A stretch of 64,000 bases of DNA from Myxococcota bacterium. Lineage in GTDB: Bacteria; Myxococcota; Kuafuiibacteriia; Kuafuiibacteriales; Kuafuiibacteriaceae. Made by a program: the position numbers and the translations under genes. The DNA is taken from assembly GCA_028289325.1 (NCBI GenBank), contig JANQQN010000259.1, forward strand, positions 1 to 64,000, read 5' to 3'. Below are positions 26,575 to 35,296 of the stretch, in pieces. The notes under the pieces are model-generated. The model made no database searches and was not told the DNA's origin. It saw only the letters and a program-made list of their open reading frames with translations. Within the stretch, counting starts at the first letter, position 1. Every line of letters begins with the position of its first letter.

Positions 26575-27816
26575 ATGATGCTCATCCTGCGCATCGCATT
26601 TCGCAACTTGGGGCGCAATCGTCGGCGCACCATCATCACCGTGCTGTCGGTAGCCTTCGGGGTGTGGCTCGCAGTGACGTTCACCGGCGCCGGCGACTAC
26701 GTATACACCAACATGCTGAACGCCGGCGCACGAATGGGATTCGGCCATACCACCATCCAGCCTTTTGGCTATCAGGCGGCCCCGAGCCTGGACCGACGTC
26801 TCGATAACGTCGCATCGCTCCGCAATCGCGCGCTCGAAGCCGAAGGTGTCCAGGACGCGGTCGCCCGAATCACCGGCCAAGCGATGTGGGCGACCGCGAG
26901 CAAAAGCGTGGCCGGCGCGTTCTTTGCCGTCGATCCCCGTCACGAACACCCCGGTCTCAATATTTTCCTGCGGGCGCTGGTGCAGGGAGAGCCACTGAAG
27001 CCCGGGGACCGACGCGGCGTTCTCATCGGCAAGGTGATGGCTGAAAAGCTCGACCTGCGCCTGGGCAAGCGTCTGGTGATGACCCTCGTCGACGTCGACG
27101 GCGAGATCGTGAGCGACGTGGTCAAGGTCCGCGGCGTCTTCGAAACGGGGGTCGACGACGTCGATGGATCCATCGCGGTCTTGCCGATCGACACCGTTCG
27201 AAAAGTTCTGGGCTACGAAGCCGACGAGGCGACTTTGATCGCGATCTTCTTATCCGATCATCGCAAGGCAGCCGAGTTGCAGGACCGATGGCGCGATGAT
27301 TGGGCTGGCTCTCGTGCCGAAATTCTGACGTGGCGAGAAACTCAGGCCGAGCTGGCGAGCATCGTGACCCTCGACCGGGGTATGAATTACCTGTTCCAGG
27401 TTCTCGTTGGTGTGCTCATCGGAGCCGGGGTCCTCAACACTGTTCTCATGAGTGTACTGGAACGAAGGCGAGAGTTCGGGGTCATGATGGCCGTCGGTGT
27501 GACGCCGGGCCAGCTCTTTCGGATGGTCACGGCGGAGTCTCTGTTCCTCGGCGTCCTCGGGCTGTCGGTCGGCGCGGTGATCTGCGTGCCCTGGTTCGTG
27601 TACATGAATCGGATCGGCATCGACTTCTCAAGCGCCTACGGGGGCGACGTCGAGGCGGCGGGGATCGTGATCGATCCTCTCCTCAAGCTCATCATCTTCC
27701 CGGAGAACGTGGCGATCATCGCGTTCGGCGTTATGGCCATCACCATCGCCGCTGGCCTCTACCCCGCGTGGCAAGCGGGCCGAGCGCCTCCGGTGGAAAG
27801 CATCAAAGCGATTTGA
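26575..27816 (+). CDS. ABC transporter permease (FtsX/MacB/LolCE type), second copy
   Basis: LERRREFGVMMAVGVTPGQLFRMVTAESLFLG; paralogous to the preceding permease. Confidence 0.88.
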   Translation: MMLILRIAFRNLGRNRRRTIITVLSVAFGVWLAVTFTGAGDYVYTNMLNAGARMGFGHTTIQPFGYQAAPSLDRRLDNVASLRNRALEAEGVQDAVARITGQAMWATASKSVAGAFFAVDPRHEHPGLNIFLRALVQGEPLKPGDRRGVLIGKVMAEKLDLRLGKRLVMTLVDVDGEIVSDVVKVRGVFETGVDDVDGSIAVLPIDTVRKVLGYEADEATLIAIFLSDHRKAAELQDRWRDDWAGSRAEILTWRETQAELASIVTLDRGMNYLFQVLVGVLIGAGVLNTVLMSVLERRREFGVMMAVGVTPGQLFRMVTAESLFLGVLGLSVGAVICVPWFVYMNRIGIDFSSAYGGDVEAAGIVIDPLLKLIIFPENVAIIAFGVMAITIAAGLYPAWQAGRAPPVESIKAI

Positions 27817-27850
27817 GACGCGCCCGGCGTTCGGCTTCGAGGAGGAGCGT

Positions 27851-28570
27851 GTGATGCAAAACATCGTAGAGCTCGCACAAGTGAGTCGAGACTTCATTCA
27901 AGGGACCACCACCGTTCACGCGGTCCGCGACCTCACACTCTATGTGGCAAGAGGAGAGTTTACGGCGCTCGCCGGACCGTCGGGATCCGGAAAGACGACG
28001 ACCCTAAACATGATCGGTGCCCTCGACGTGCCGACGAGAGGTGCCGTCCGGCTCGAGGGCGTCGACCTCGCTACCCTACCCCGGCACCGGCTCGCCGAGG
28101 TTCGACGGAGCCGAATCGGTTTCGTATTTCAGGCGTACAACCTCATTCCCGTGTTGACCGCCTTCGAGAACGCGGAGTTCGTGCTCGCTCTACAGGGCGT
28201 ACCGCTGGCCGAACGTACTCGCCGGGTGACGGAGATCTTGGCCGCGGTCGGACTCGCAGGAATGGAGAACCGTCGACCCGACGAGCTGTCGGGGGGCCAG
28301 CAGCAGCGCGTGGCCATCGCTCGCGCCATCGCCCCCCGGCCGGCGATCGTGCTCGCGGACGAACCCACCGCCAACGTCGACTCCGAGACCGCCGAGGCGT
28401 TGCTGACCCTGATGGAGGACCTCAACCGAACGCACGGCGTCACCTTTCTGTTCTCCACCCACGATGACCGGGTGTTGGCCCGCGCCCGTCGAATCGTACG
28501 TATGCGCGACGGCCAGATCGAAACGGAAGAATATCGTGAAGCGCCGCGACCGGAAGCGGAGGCCCTGTGA
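27851..28570 (+). CDS. ABC transporter ATP-binding protein (LolD/MacB type)
   Basis: GPSGSGKTT, LSGGQQQRVAIARAIA, IVLADEPTANVDSET. Confidence 0.93.
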   Translation: MMQNIVELAQVSRDFIQGTTTVHAVRDLTLYVARGEFTALAGPSGSGKTTTLNMIGALDVPTRGAVRLEGVDLATLPRHRLAEVRRSRIGFVFQAYNLIPVLTAFENAEFVLALQGVPLAERTRRVTEILAAVGLAGMENRRPDELSGGQQQRVAIARAIAPRPAIVLADEPTANVDSETAEALLTLMEDLNRTHGVTFLFSTHDDRVLARARRIVRMRDGQIETEEYREAPRPEAEAL

Positions 28571-29892
28571 ATCCCGATCTTTCAGATCGCCTCGTCCCCC
28601 GGCTGCAGCTCGGGCACAGGCTCTGGAAGACCCGATCGATAGCCATCATCTGCGCGGCGCTCATCCTGGCCCCCGATCCCGCCGCTGCCTTCTTCGAGCT
28701 GACGACCGAAGGCGGTGATCTCGAAGTGACGGGCAACCTTCGCGTCAACCAGCTCGTCGGGCGCAATCCCGAAGCTTTCGGGATCGAAGACCGAACGCTC
28801 GAAGTGACCAACGCCGTCTTTCGGACCATGGGCCTCGCGGCCATCGCCGACGCCTGGACATTCGAAGTGCACGCCGTGCAGAGCTTCATCGGTGGCGCGT
28901 CGATCGTGCCGACGAGCGGGGTCGCTGACGGGTTCAGCGCGTCGACGTTCAATCGCTGGTCGGGCCTGTCCTGGCGCTGGTACGACCGCTCGCCGACCCA
29001 AGCCGAGCTGAGCATCGACCGACTCAATGCGGCGTGGGCCCGGGGCCGAGCGCAAGTGAAGATCGGCCGTCAGCCCGTGAACTTCGCCACCACGTATTAC
29101 TTCACGCCGAACGATCTTCTCCAGCCGTTCGCTGCGCAAGCCTTCTTTCGACTGTTCAAGCCCGGCGTCGACGCCGCCCGCGTAGAGCTCGGGCTGGGAG
29201 ACTTCACCGACATCACCGTGGTCGGCGTCCTCGGCTACCGGCGCAACGCCGACCGAGCCCGCGTTTCGGACGCAGTGACGTGGAACGAGTCCGCGGTGTT
29301 GCTTCGCGCGCGCACCACGGCGGGGCCCCTCGAGCTGTCGCTGCTGGGCGGAAAAGCGCCCCGACAATACGTGGTCGGCGGCGCCGTGCAGGGCGAGCTC
29401 TTCGAATGGCTCGGCGTTCGCGCCGAAGGCCACTATGCGCGGGGTACGGTCGCCGGCCCCCGCCGAGACCGCGCCCGGCTGTCGGCGGGGTTGGAGCATC
29501 GCTTCGAGAGTTCCCTCTTTCTGAGAGCAGAGTATTTCTACAACGGCGGAGGCGCCAGACAAGCGAACGACTACCTATCGGTCTTGGCCGACCCGCTGTT
29601 TCCGGTGGGCGCTCCGTACTTGGGGCGCCACTACGCAGCCGCGGGCGCCGGCTACGAACTGCATCCTCTGTTGAACCTAGAGACCCTGGCGCTGGTCAAC
29701 TTCGGAGATAGCTCCGGCCAGGTCGCGGCGTATCTGACATTCTCCATGCTCGATGACGTCGACTTGGCGGCGGTGGCTTCGCTGCCGTTCGGCGCCCGCC
29801 CACGGTCGACACTTAGGCCCGAAGACGCAATACGGAGCGAATTCGGCAGCTACCCGGCCGCGGCGAGCCTGGAGTTTCGAGCCTTCTTCTGA
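28567..29892 (+). CDS. Putative outer-membrane beta-barrel protein of the export cluster
   Basis: Signal peptide, alternating beta-strand composition, C-terminal ...AAASLEFRAFF; overlaps the ATPase stop. Confidence 0.65.
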   Translation: MNPDLSDRLVPRLQLGHRLWKTRSIAIICAALILAPDPAAAFFELTTEGGDLEVTGNLRVNQLVGRNPEAFGIEDRTLEVTNAVFRTMGLAAIADAWTFEVHAVQSFIGGASIVPTSGVADGFSASTFNRWSGLSWRWYDRSPTQAELSIDRLNAAWARGRAQVKIGRQPVNFATTYYFTPNDLLQPFAAQAFFRLFKPGVDAARVELGLGDFTDITVVGVLGYRRNADRARVSDAVTWNESAVLLRARTTAGPLELSLLGGKAPRQYVVGGAVQGELFEWLGVRAEGHYARGTVAGPRRDRARLSAGLEHRFESSLFLRAEYFYNGGGARQANDYLSVLADPLFPVGAPYLGRHYAAAGAGYELHPLLNLETLALVNFGDSSGQVAAYLTFSMLDDVDLAAVASLPFGARPRSTLRPEDAIRSEFGSYPAAASLEFRAFF

Positions 29893-29974
29893 GCGCGCTT
29901 CACAGCCAGCGGGCCCTAGTAATCACCATATAGACGAACAGGTCGTCTTGGGGGGTTCGGTAAGGAGTAGCGAA

Positions 29975-30265
29975 TCAGATCGCGTAGGTCTGGCAGGCGG
30001 GAGGCGCGCTGGCGGTCGCGACAATGATCGCGTCGGCTTTGCAGGAAAACTCAGCGTTGAACTTGCAGCCGGCGACCTTGCAAGCGCCCACGCCCGCGGA
30101 TTCGGTCGCGCTCACGCGACCGCTGCCGAGGAAGGTGTCGCAGCCGGGGAACGCACCGTCACCGATGGTGACAGCGCGAGCTCGGCAACCGTTCTCGCTG
30201 TTGTAAGCGCAAACGGAAGCATCACAGCGGCTAACTTCGGGCATCTCGATGGTCTTCGTAATCAT
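29975..30265 (-). CDS. Small Cys-rich protein with two DUF1540-type modules
   Basis: MITKTIEMPEVSRCDASVCAYNSENGCRARAVTIGDGAFPGCDTF...CKVAGCKFNAEFSCKADAIIVATASAPPACQTY. Confidence 0.8.
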   Translation of the reverse strand: MITKTIEMPEVSRCDASVCAYNSENGCRARAVTIGDGAFPGCDTFLGSGRVSATESAGVGACKVAGCKFNAEFSCKADAIIVATASAPPACQTYAI

Positions 30266-30751
30266 TCGGACTTCCTTCTTTCGAGTGGAATAGCGGCCTT
30301 CGCTTTCCATCGACGGTGGCAACAAAGCCTGCAAGGCAAAAACTGTCAACGCCAGCTGCGTAGGCCCGCGCAAATAGGATTGCAATTGATTATCAAGGAA
30401 CCAGCAGCACCATCGAACGAGGGCTGAAATCAAGAATGAGTTTCAACTCGGTCCCGTCGCTGCCGCTCCCAGACGATCGGCCGGCCCGAGGCCCACGACC
30501 CTCGGCAGCCCTCCGCCCCGCCTGCCCCGATTAACTTGCGGCGGACCTGGTGCAACCATGGGGTTCTGACCGACTCAGCCGCCCGGTGGTACGTAGGGCC
30601 GCCGGCTCAAGGGCCACCGATGAGGGTTTCGAACATGTGACATTCACGCAGCCGGTGTAGTCACCGGTTACGGCACTGTACGCCGTATAGACACCGCCGT
30701 AGCCCATGCACGAGACAACGCCGGTGGCCCGCGGATTGCGACAGGCGGAGC

Positions 30752-31813
30752 ATGGTCGCGATGATGAAGCCGACTCGGCCCGTCGGCATTGTCGGCTACG
30801 GCGCATACGTGCCGCGATATCGAGTTCGTGCCTCGGAGATCGCCAGCGTCTGGCGGGGGGGCGATCCCGGTGCCCTGCCCGTCAAAACCAAGAGCGTACC
30901 GGGACCCGACGAAGACGTGGTCACGATGTCCATCGAGGCCGGCCGAAACGCGCTGGATCGGGCCGACATCTCGCCGGCCCGGGTACGGGCGGTCTATGTC
31001 GGTTCCGAAAGTCATCCTTATGCGGTGAAACCGACGGGAACGATCGTCGCCGAGGCGCTGGGCATCGGCGAAAACACGTTGGCCGCAGATTTCGAGTTCG
31101 CGTGCAAGGCGGGAACGGAAGCGATGCAGGCGGCCAGTGCCATCGTGGGATCCGGCATGGCCGACTACGCCCTCGCCATCGGCATGGATACGGCCCAAGG
31201 ACGGCCCGGAGACGTTCTCGAATATACGGCCGGCGCGGGCGGCGCCGCGTTCTTGATGGGGCCGGCGACGGAAAGCCTCGCCACGCTCGAGGGCAGCTAT
31301 TCGGTGGTCAGCGATACGCCGGATTTCTTCCGGCGCGCGTATGCCAAGTACCCCGAACACGCCGGACGCTTCACGGGGGAGCCCGCCTACTTCCGACACG
31401 TCGAGCTCGCCGCCACCACGCTGATGGACGCCCTGGGGCTCAGACCCGACGATTTCGCGGCCATCGTGTGCCACCAACCCAACGCCAAATTCCCACGACG
31501 GGCGGCGCGAGGCTTGGGGTTCACCGATGCGCAGATCGACCGCGGTCTGCTCGCGGCGGTCATCGGCAACACCTACGCCGGCGCCTCGCCCCTCGGGCTG
31601 ACGCGCGTCCTGGACCACGCGCGGCCGGGGGAACGGGTATTGATCGTAAGCTTCGGCTCGGGGGCCGGCTCCGACGCCATGAGCTTCCAGCTGTCGGAGG
31701 AGATCGAAGAGCGACGTGACCGCGCTCCGCGGACCGACGCCTACCTCGAGCGTTCGCAGGTCGTGAACTATGCGACGTATGCCCGATGGCGCAAGAAGGT
31801 CGGCCTGGCCTGA
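30752..31813 (+). CDS. Archaeal-type hydroxymethylglutaryl-CoA synthase
   Basis: VGIVGYGAYVPRYRV...EFACKAGTEAMQ...CHQPNAKFPRRAA...IGNTYAGASPLGL. Confidence 0.9.
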   Translation: MVAMMKPTRPVGIVGYGAYVPRYRVRASEIASVWRGGDPGALPVKTKSVPGPDEDVVTMSIEAGRNALDRADISPARVRAVYVGSESHPYAVKPTGTIVAEALGIGENTLAADFEFACKAGTEAMQAASAIVGSGMADYALAIGMDTAQGRPGDVLEYTAGAGGAAFLMGPATESLATLEGSYSVVSDTPDFFRRAYAKYPEHAGRFTGEPAYFRHVELAATTLMDALGLRPDDFAAIVCHQPNAKFPRRAARGLGFTDAQIDRGLLAAVIGNTYAGASPLGLTRVLDHARPGERVLIVSFGSGAGSDAMSFQLSEEIEERRDRAPRTDAYLERSQVVNYATYARWRKKVGLA

Positions 31814-31822
31814 GGTGATGGG

Positions 31823-32983
31823 ATGAGAGAAGTAGCAATCGCCGGAGTCGGCGTAGTCCCCGTCCGGGAACACTGGGAGCGAAGCCTGCGCAGCTTGGGC
31901 GTCGAAGCGCTTCGATCGGCGTTGATCGATGCCGAGGCCGATTCTGCGGACACCCTATACGTGGGCAACATGTGCGGCGGCATGCTCAGCGGCCAGACCC
32001 ACCTTGGCGCCCTCATCGCCGACTACGCCGGCCTGCACGGCATCGAGACCGTGCGGGTCGAAGCCGCCTGCGGATCGGCGGCCGCCGCGCTTCGCCAAGC
32101 GGTACTCGCGGTGGCCAGCGGCGCGGTCGAAGTCGCGGTCGCCCTGGGCGTCGAAAAGCTCACCGAGCTGAGCGGAGAAGCGGTCACCCACGCGTTGGCC
32201 ACCGCTGGCGATGCCGACTACGAGGGGCAGATGGGGCTCAGCTTCGTGGCGCTGAACGCGCTGGTGATGCAGCGCTATATTCACGAGTACGGGGTACCGA
32301 AGGATGCCTTCGGCGCCTTCGCCGTCCTCGCTCACGACAACGCCACCCGTAACCCCCACGCGATGTTCAATGACATGCGGGTCACCAGCGAGCAGTACGC
32401 CAGGGCGCGGATGGTCGCGAGCCCCATCAATCTGCTCGATTCCTCACCGATCGCCGATGGCGCAGCGGCAGTGGTGGTCACGAGCAAGGACTACGCACGA
32501 CGCCACACCCCGCGCCCGGTCTCTCTTCTCTCATGCGAGATCGGAACCGATACCCTCTCCCTACACGACCGAGAGTCGCTGCTGTGGCTGAAAGGCGTGG
32601 AACGGTCTACGAAGCGCGCACTGGACCGAGCAGGCAAGAGCCACGGAGATATCGATCTATTCGAGCTACACGACGCATTTAGCATCATGGCCGCGCTGTC
32701 TTTGGAGTCGTCGGGCTTCGCAGACTCTGGCCACGGCGTCCAGATGGCCCAAGACGGCGAGCTGTCGATCCGGGGACGACTTCCGATCAGTACCTTCGGA
32801 GGCCTGAAGGGCCGCGGCCATCCCGTGGGAGCCACCGGCCTGTACCAGGTCGTAGAAGCGGTTCAGCAGCTGCGAGGCGACGCCCCTAGCGATATCCAGG
32901 TCGACGGGGCTCGGGTCGCGATGACCCAGAATATCGGTGGCAGCGGAGCGACCGTGGTGTCCACGGTTCTGGAGCGCAGTTAG
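31823..32983 (+). CDS. Thiolase-family (acetyl-CoA acetyltransferase-like) protein
   Basis: VRVEAACGSAAAALRQA; ELHDAFSIMAALSLE; GGLKGRGHPVGATGLYQ. Confidence 0.9.
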   Translation: MREVAIAGVGVVPVREHWERSLRSLGVEALRSALIDAEADSADTLYVGNMCGGMLSGQTHLGALIADYAGLHGIETVRVEAACGSAAAALRQAVLAVASGAVEVAVALGVEKLTELSGEAVTHALATAGDADYEGQMGLSFVALNALVMQRYIHEYGVPKDAFGAFAVLAHDNATRNPHAMFNDMRVTSEQYARARMVASPINLLDSSPIADGAAAVVVTSKDYARRHTPRPVSLLSCEIGTDTLSLHDRESLLWLKGVERSTKRALDRAGKSHGDIDLFELHDAFSIMAALSLESSGFADSGHGVQMAQDGELSIRGRLPISTFGGLKGRGHPVGATGLYQVVEAVQQLRGDAPSDIQVDGARVAMTQNIGGSGATVVSTVLERS

Positions 32984-32992
32984 GAGCAACAG

Positions 32993-33394
32993 ATGGATAT
33001 TTCTCGCAACTGGCGGCTGCGTGCTCAGCGCTATCGACTCGAAGGCTCCGTGTGTCAAGACTGTCAACAACTGTCGTTCCCTCCGCGGGACGTATGTCGA
33101 GCGTGTGGCTCGACAGAACAGTGGCCACACCGTCTGATCGGGCGGGGCAAGGTCTATTCGTTCACGGTTCTGTACCAAGGGCCCGAGAGTTTCGACGGCG
33201 GCGTCCCATACGCGGTCGGGCTCATCGACCTCGAGGAGGGTCCTCGAGTCACCGCGATGCTCACCGACATCGATCCCGAACAAGTTACGATCGGCATGCC
33301 GGTGGAAATGGTCATTCGCGTGACGAACACGGAGGGTGAGCGGGGGCCCATCAACTACAGCTACAAGTTTCGGCCTCGGTTGATGGATGGATAG
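32993..33394 (+). CDS. Zn-ribbon/OB-fold (DUF35) acyl-CoA-associated protein
   Basis: CQDCQQLSFPPRDVCRACGS zinc ribbon; GRGKVYSFTVLYQGPESF OB-fold. Confidence 0.9.
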   Translation: MDISRNWRLRAQRYRLEGSVCQDCQQLSFPPRDVCRACGSTEQWPHRLIGRGKVYSFTVLYQGPESFDGGVPYAVGLIDLEEGPRVTAMLTDIDPEQVTIGMPVEMVIRVTNTEGERGPINYSYKFRPRLMDG

Positions 33395-33701
33395 AGTATC
33401 CTGCCTCCCGCGGTCGCTCGCTTGCTGGCGGCGGATCCTTTGCCCATCGGCCAAAGTCATGCCTGTCGACGTCGACCGAACGCCGCGCCCTCGCCTGCAG
33501 TTCATCGCGGCCGTCGAGGACGCGGAGCTCGCGGGCCGAAAACCGGCCGCTTCGTCGAAGCCCCAGCCGGCCGACGCTGCCGACGAATGTCGCTTAAACG
33601 TCCAACTACACCCCCATATCGCATGAATACATCACGAATATGATCAAAAGATAAGCACACGGGTATGTGTCCGTTGCGCAAATCGTGGTAATCCCCATGC
33701 G

Positions 33702-35015
33702 ATGTACAAGCTCGCTTGCCTGTTGGCTGGACTGCTTCTCACTAGCGCCGTCGCGACCGAGGCCTACGCCCGCGACTGGTACGTTTCGGCCGCGCGGGGC
33801 AAAGGCAAAAAGGGAACCCAAAAGAAGCCGGCCAAAGACCTCGGAAACATCGCGAAACGACTCGAGCCGGGCGACGTCGTTCACATCGCAGAAGGCGTGT
33901 ATTTCGGTCGCGGCAAGCGCGGCTCGACGACGATCAAGGTGCCGGTGAGCATCATCGGCGGATACTCGGACGACTTCTCCAAGCGCGACCCGTGGGGCGC
34001 GCACCGCACGGTGTTCGGGGGCGCTAACCCCAGTCGAAACTACACCGCGGAGCCTTCGCTCTTCATCGATCTCATGAAGTACTCGGGCCCCAACCACCCC
34101 GTCGTCGTCGACGGTCTCATCATCGACATGGGGTACCGAAATCGCTACAAGACCGCTGAGCAAGCCAAGTTGCTCCCGAAAGCCAACCCCAAGACGGGAG
34201 AGAATCCGAGCCCGTCCATGGGCGCCCTGGTGGTCCGCGTGAGCAAGAGTGAGAAGTTCGACCGCGGTCCGCGGTGGAACATCGCGGTGAAGAACAACAT
34301 CGTCATCAACACCTACACCAACACCGGAGCGCTATCGGTGTCGGCGTACAAAGGAAGCAAGGTCACGATCCACAACAACCTCGTCGCACAGCACTCCGGT
34401 CACGGCATCTTCGTCGGCTCGAAATACGCGGGCGCCGACGCGCTGCCCGAGTTCGATATCGCCCACAATACGGTCGTGTTCTCCTGGAATTCGGGCTTCA
34501 GTCAGGGCTTCAACATCGGCTTCGACCGCGCGACCACGGCCAAGGTCCGCAACAACCTCTTCGCGTTCTCCGACATCTATGCGGTGTGGAACGGCTACAA
34601 GTCCAAAGGCATTACACTCGTCGACAATCTGATCACCGCCGGCCGGAAGGGCGACTTGCTCGAGTTCGACACCGTCATCGCCGTCGACGAAATCGAAGAC
34701 GAGGCCGAGTATCTGGGTGACGACACGGAAGGCAACGTATCTGCCAAGATCAAGCTGCCGGTGAGCAAGGCGTTCGCCACCGTGTACGGCTCCCGGGTGG
34801 TGGTCGATCGAGAGAAGCTCGAAGCCGATATCAAGGCGACCAACAGCGACGCGAACGCCCTGCGCTCGATGCTCGGCCTGCCCGTGCGGGCGGGGTCGGT
34901 GAAATGGCCGAAGATCGAGGTGTTCCTGAATCGCCTTTCGATCGACGACGCGGTCGCGATCGCCGCCCAACCGTACGACGGCCAATACGGATGCGGAGCG
35001 GGCCGAATACAGTAG
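33702..35015 (+). CDS. Secreted right-handed parallel beta-helix protein
   Basis: Signal peptide; repeated beta-helix rungs (NIAVKNNIVINTYTNTGALSVSAYKGSKVTIHNNLVAQHSGHGIFV). Confidence 0.75.
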   Translation: MYKLACLLAGLLLTSAVATEAYARDWYVSAARGKGKKGTQKKPAKDLGNIAKRLEPGDVVHIAEGVYFGRGKRGSTTIKVPVSIIGGYSDDFSKRDPWGAHRTVFGGANPSRNYTAEPSLFIDLMKYSGPNHPVVVDGLIIDMGYRNRYKTAEQAKLLPKANPKTGENPSPSMGALVVRVSKSEKFDRGPRWNIAVKNNIVINTYTNTGALSVSAYKGSKVTIHNNLVAQHSGHGIFVGSKYAGADALPEFDIAHNTVVFSWNSGFSQGFNIGFDRATTAKVRNNLFAFSDIYAVWNGYKSKGITLVDNLITAGRKGDLLEFDTVIAVDEIEDEAEYLGDDTEGNVSAKIKLPVSKAFATVYGSRVVVDREKLEADIKATNSDANALRSMLGLPVRAGSVKWPKIEVFLNRLSIDDAVAIAAQPYDGQYGCGAGRIQ

Positions 35016-35296
35016 CCACCTCCGCGACCGTCGTCCTAAGGCTTCGAAAGCGCGCTGGCCAAGCGCCCACTTCGAGAGCCGGACCTGAGTACCGGATGGC
35101 GTGTGCGCCTTCAGGATCTCCACGTCGTCCGAGGATGGGGCCCCCGGAACCACGTGCTCGAAGGTCGCAAGCTCGGCGCGGTGGATAGTTGTGGGCGGGA
35201 GGAACGGCAAAGGCGGAGTCGACGGCCTTGGAGCGACCAGAAGAAGACAACGGCGCGGGCCGCGCCCGGGGAGGGCGAGCGCGACCCGCGTCGATG

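Noticed and set aside
25630-26949. 439-aa minus-strand ORF
   Set aside because: Antisense to the two ABC permease genes; His/Asp-rich artefact composition.
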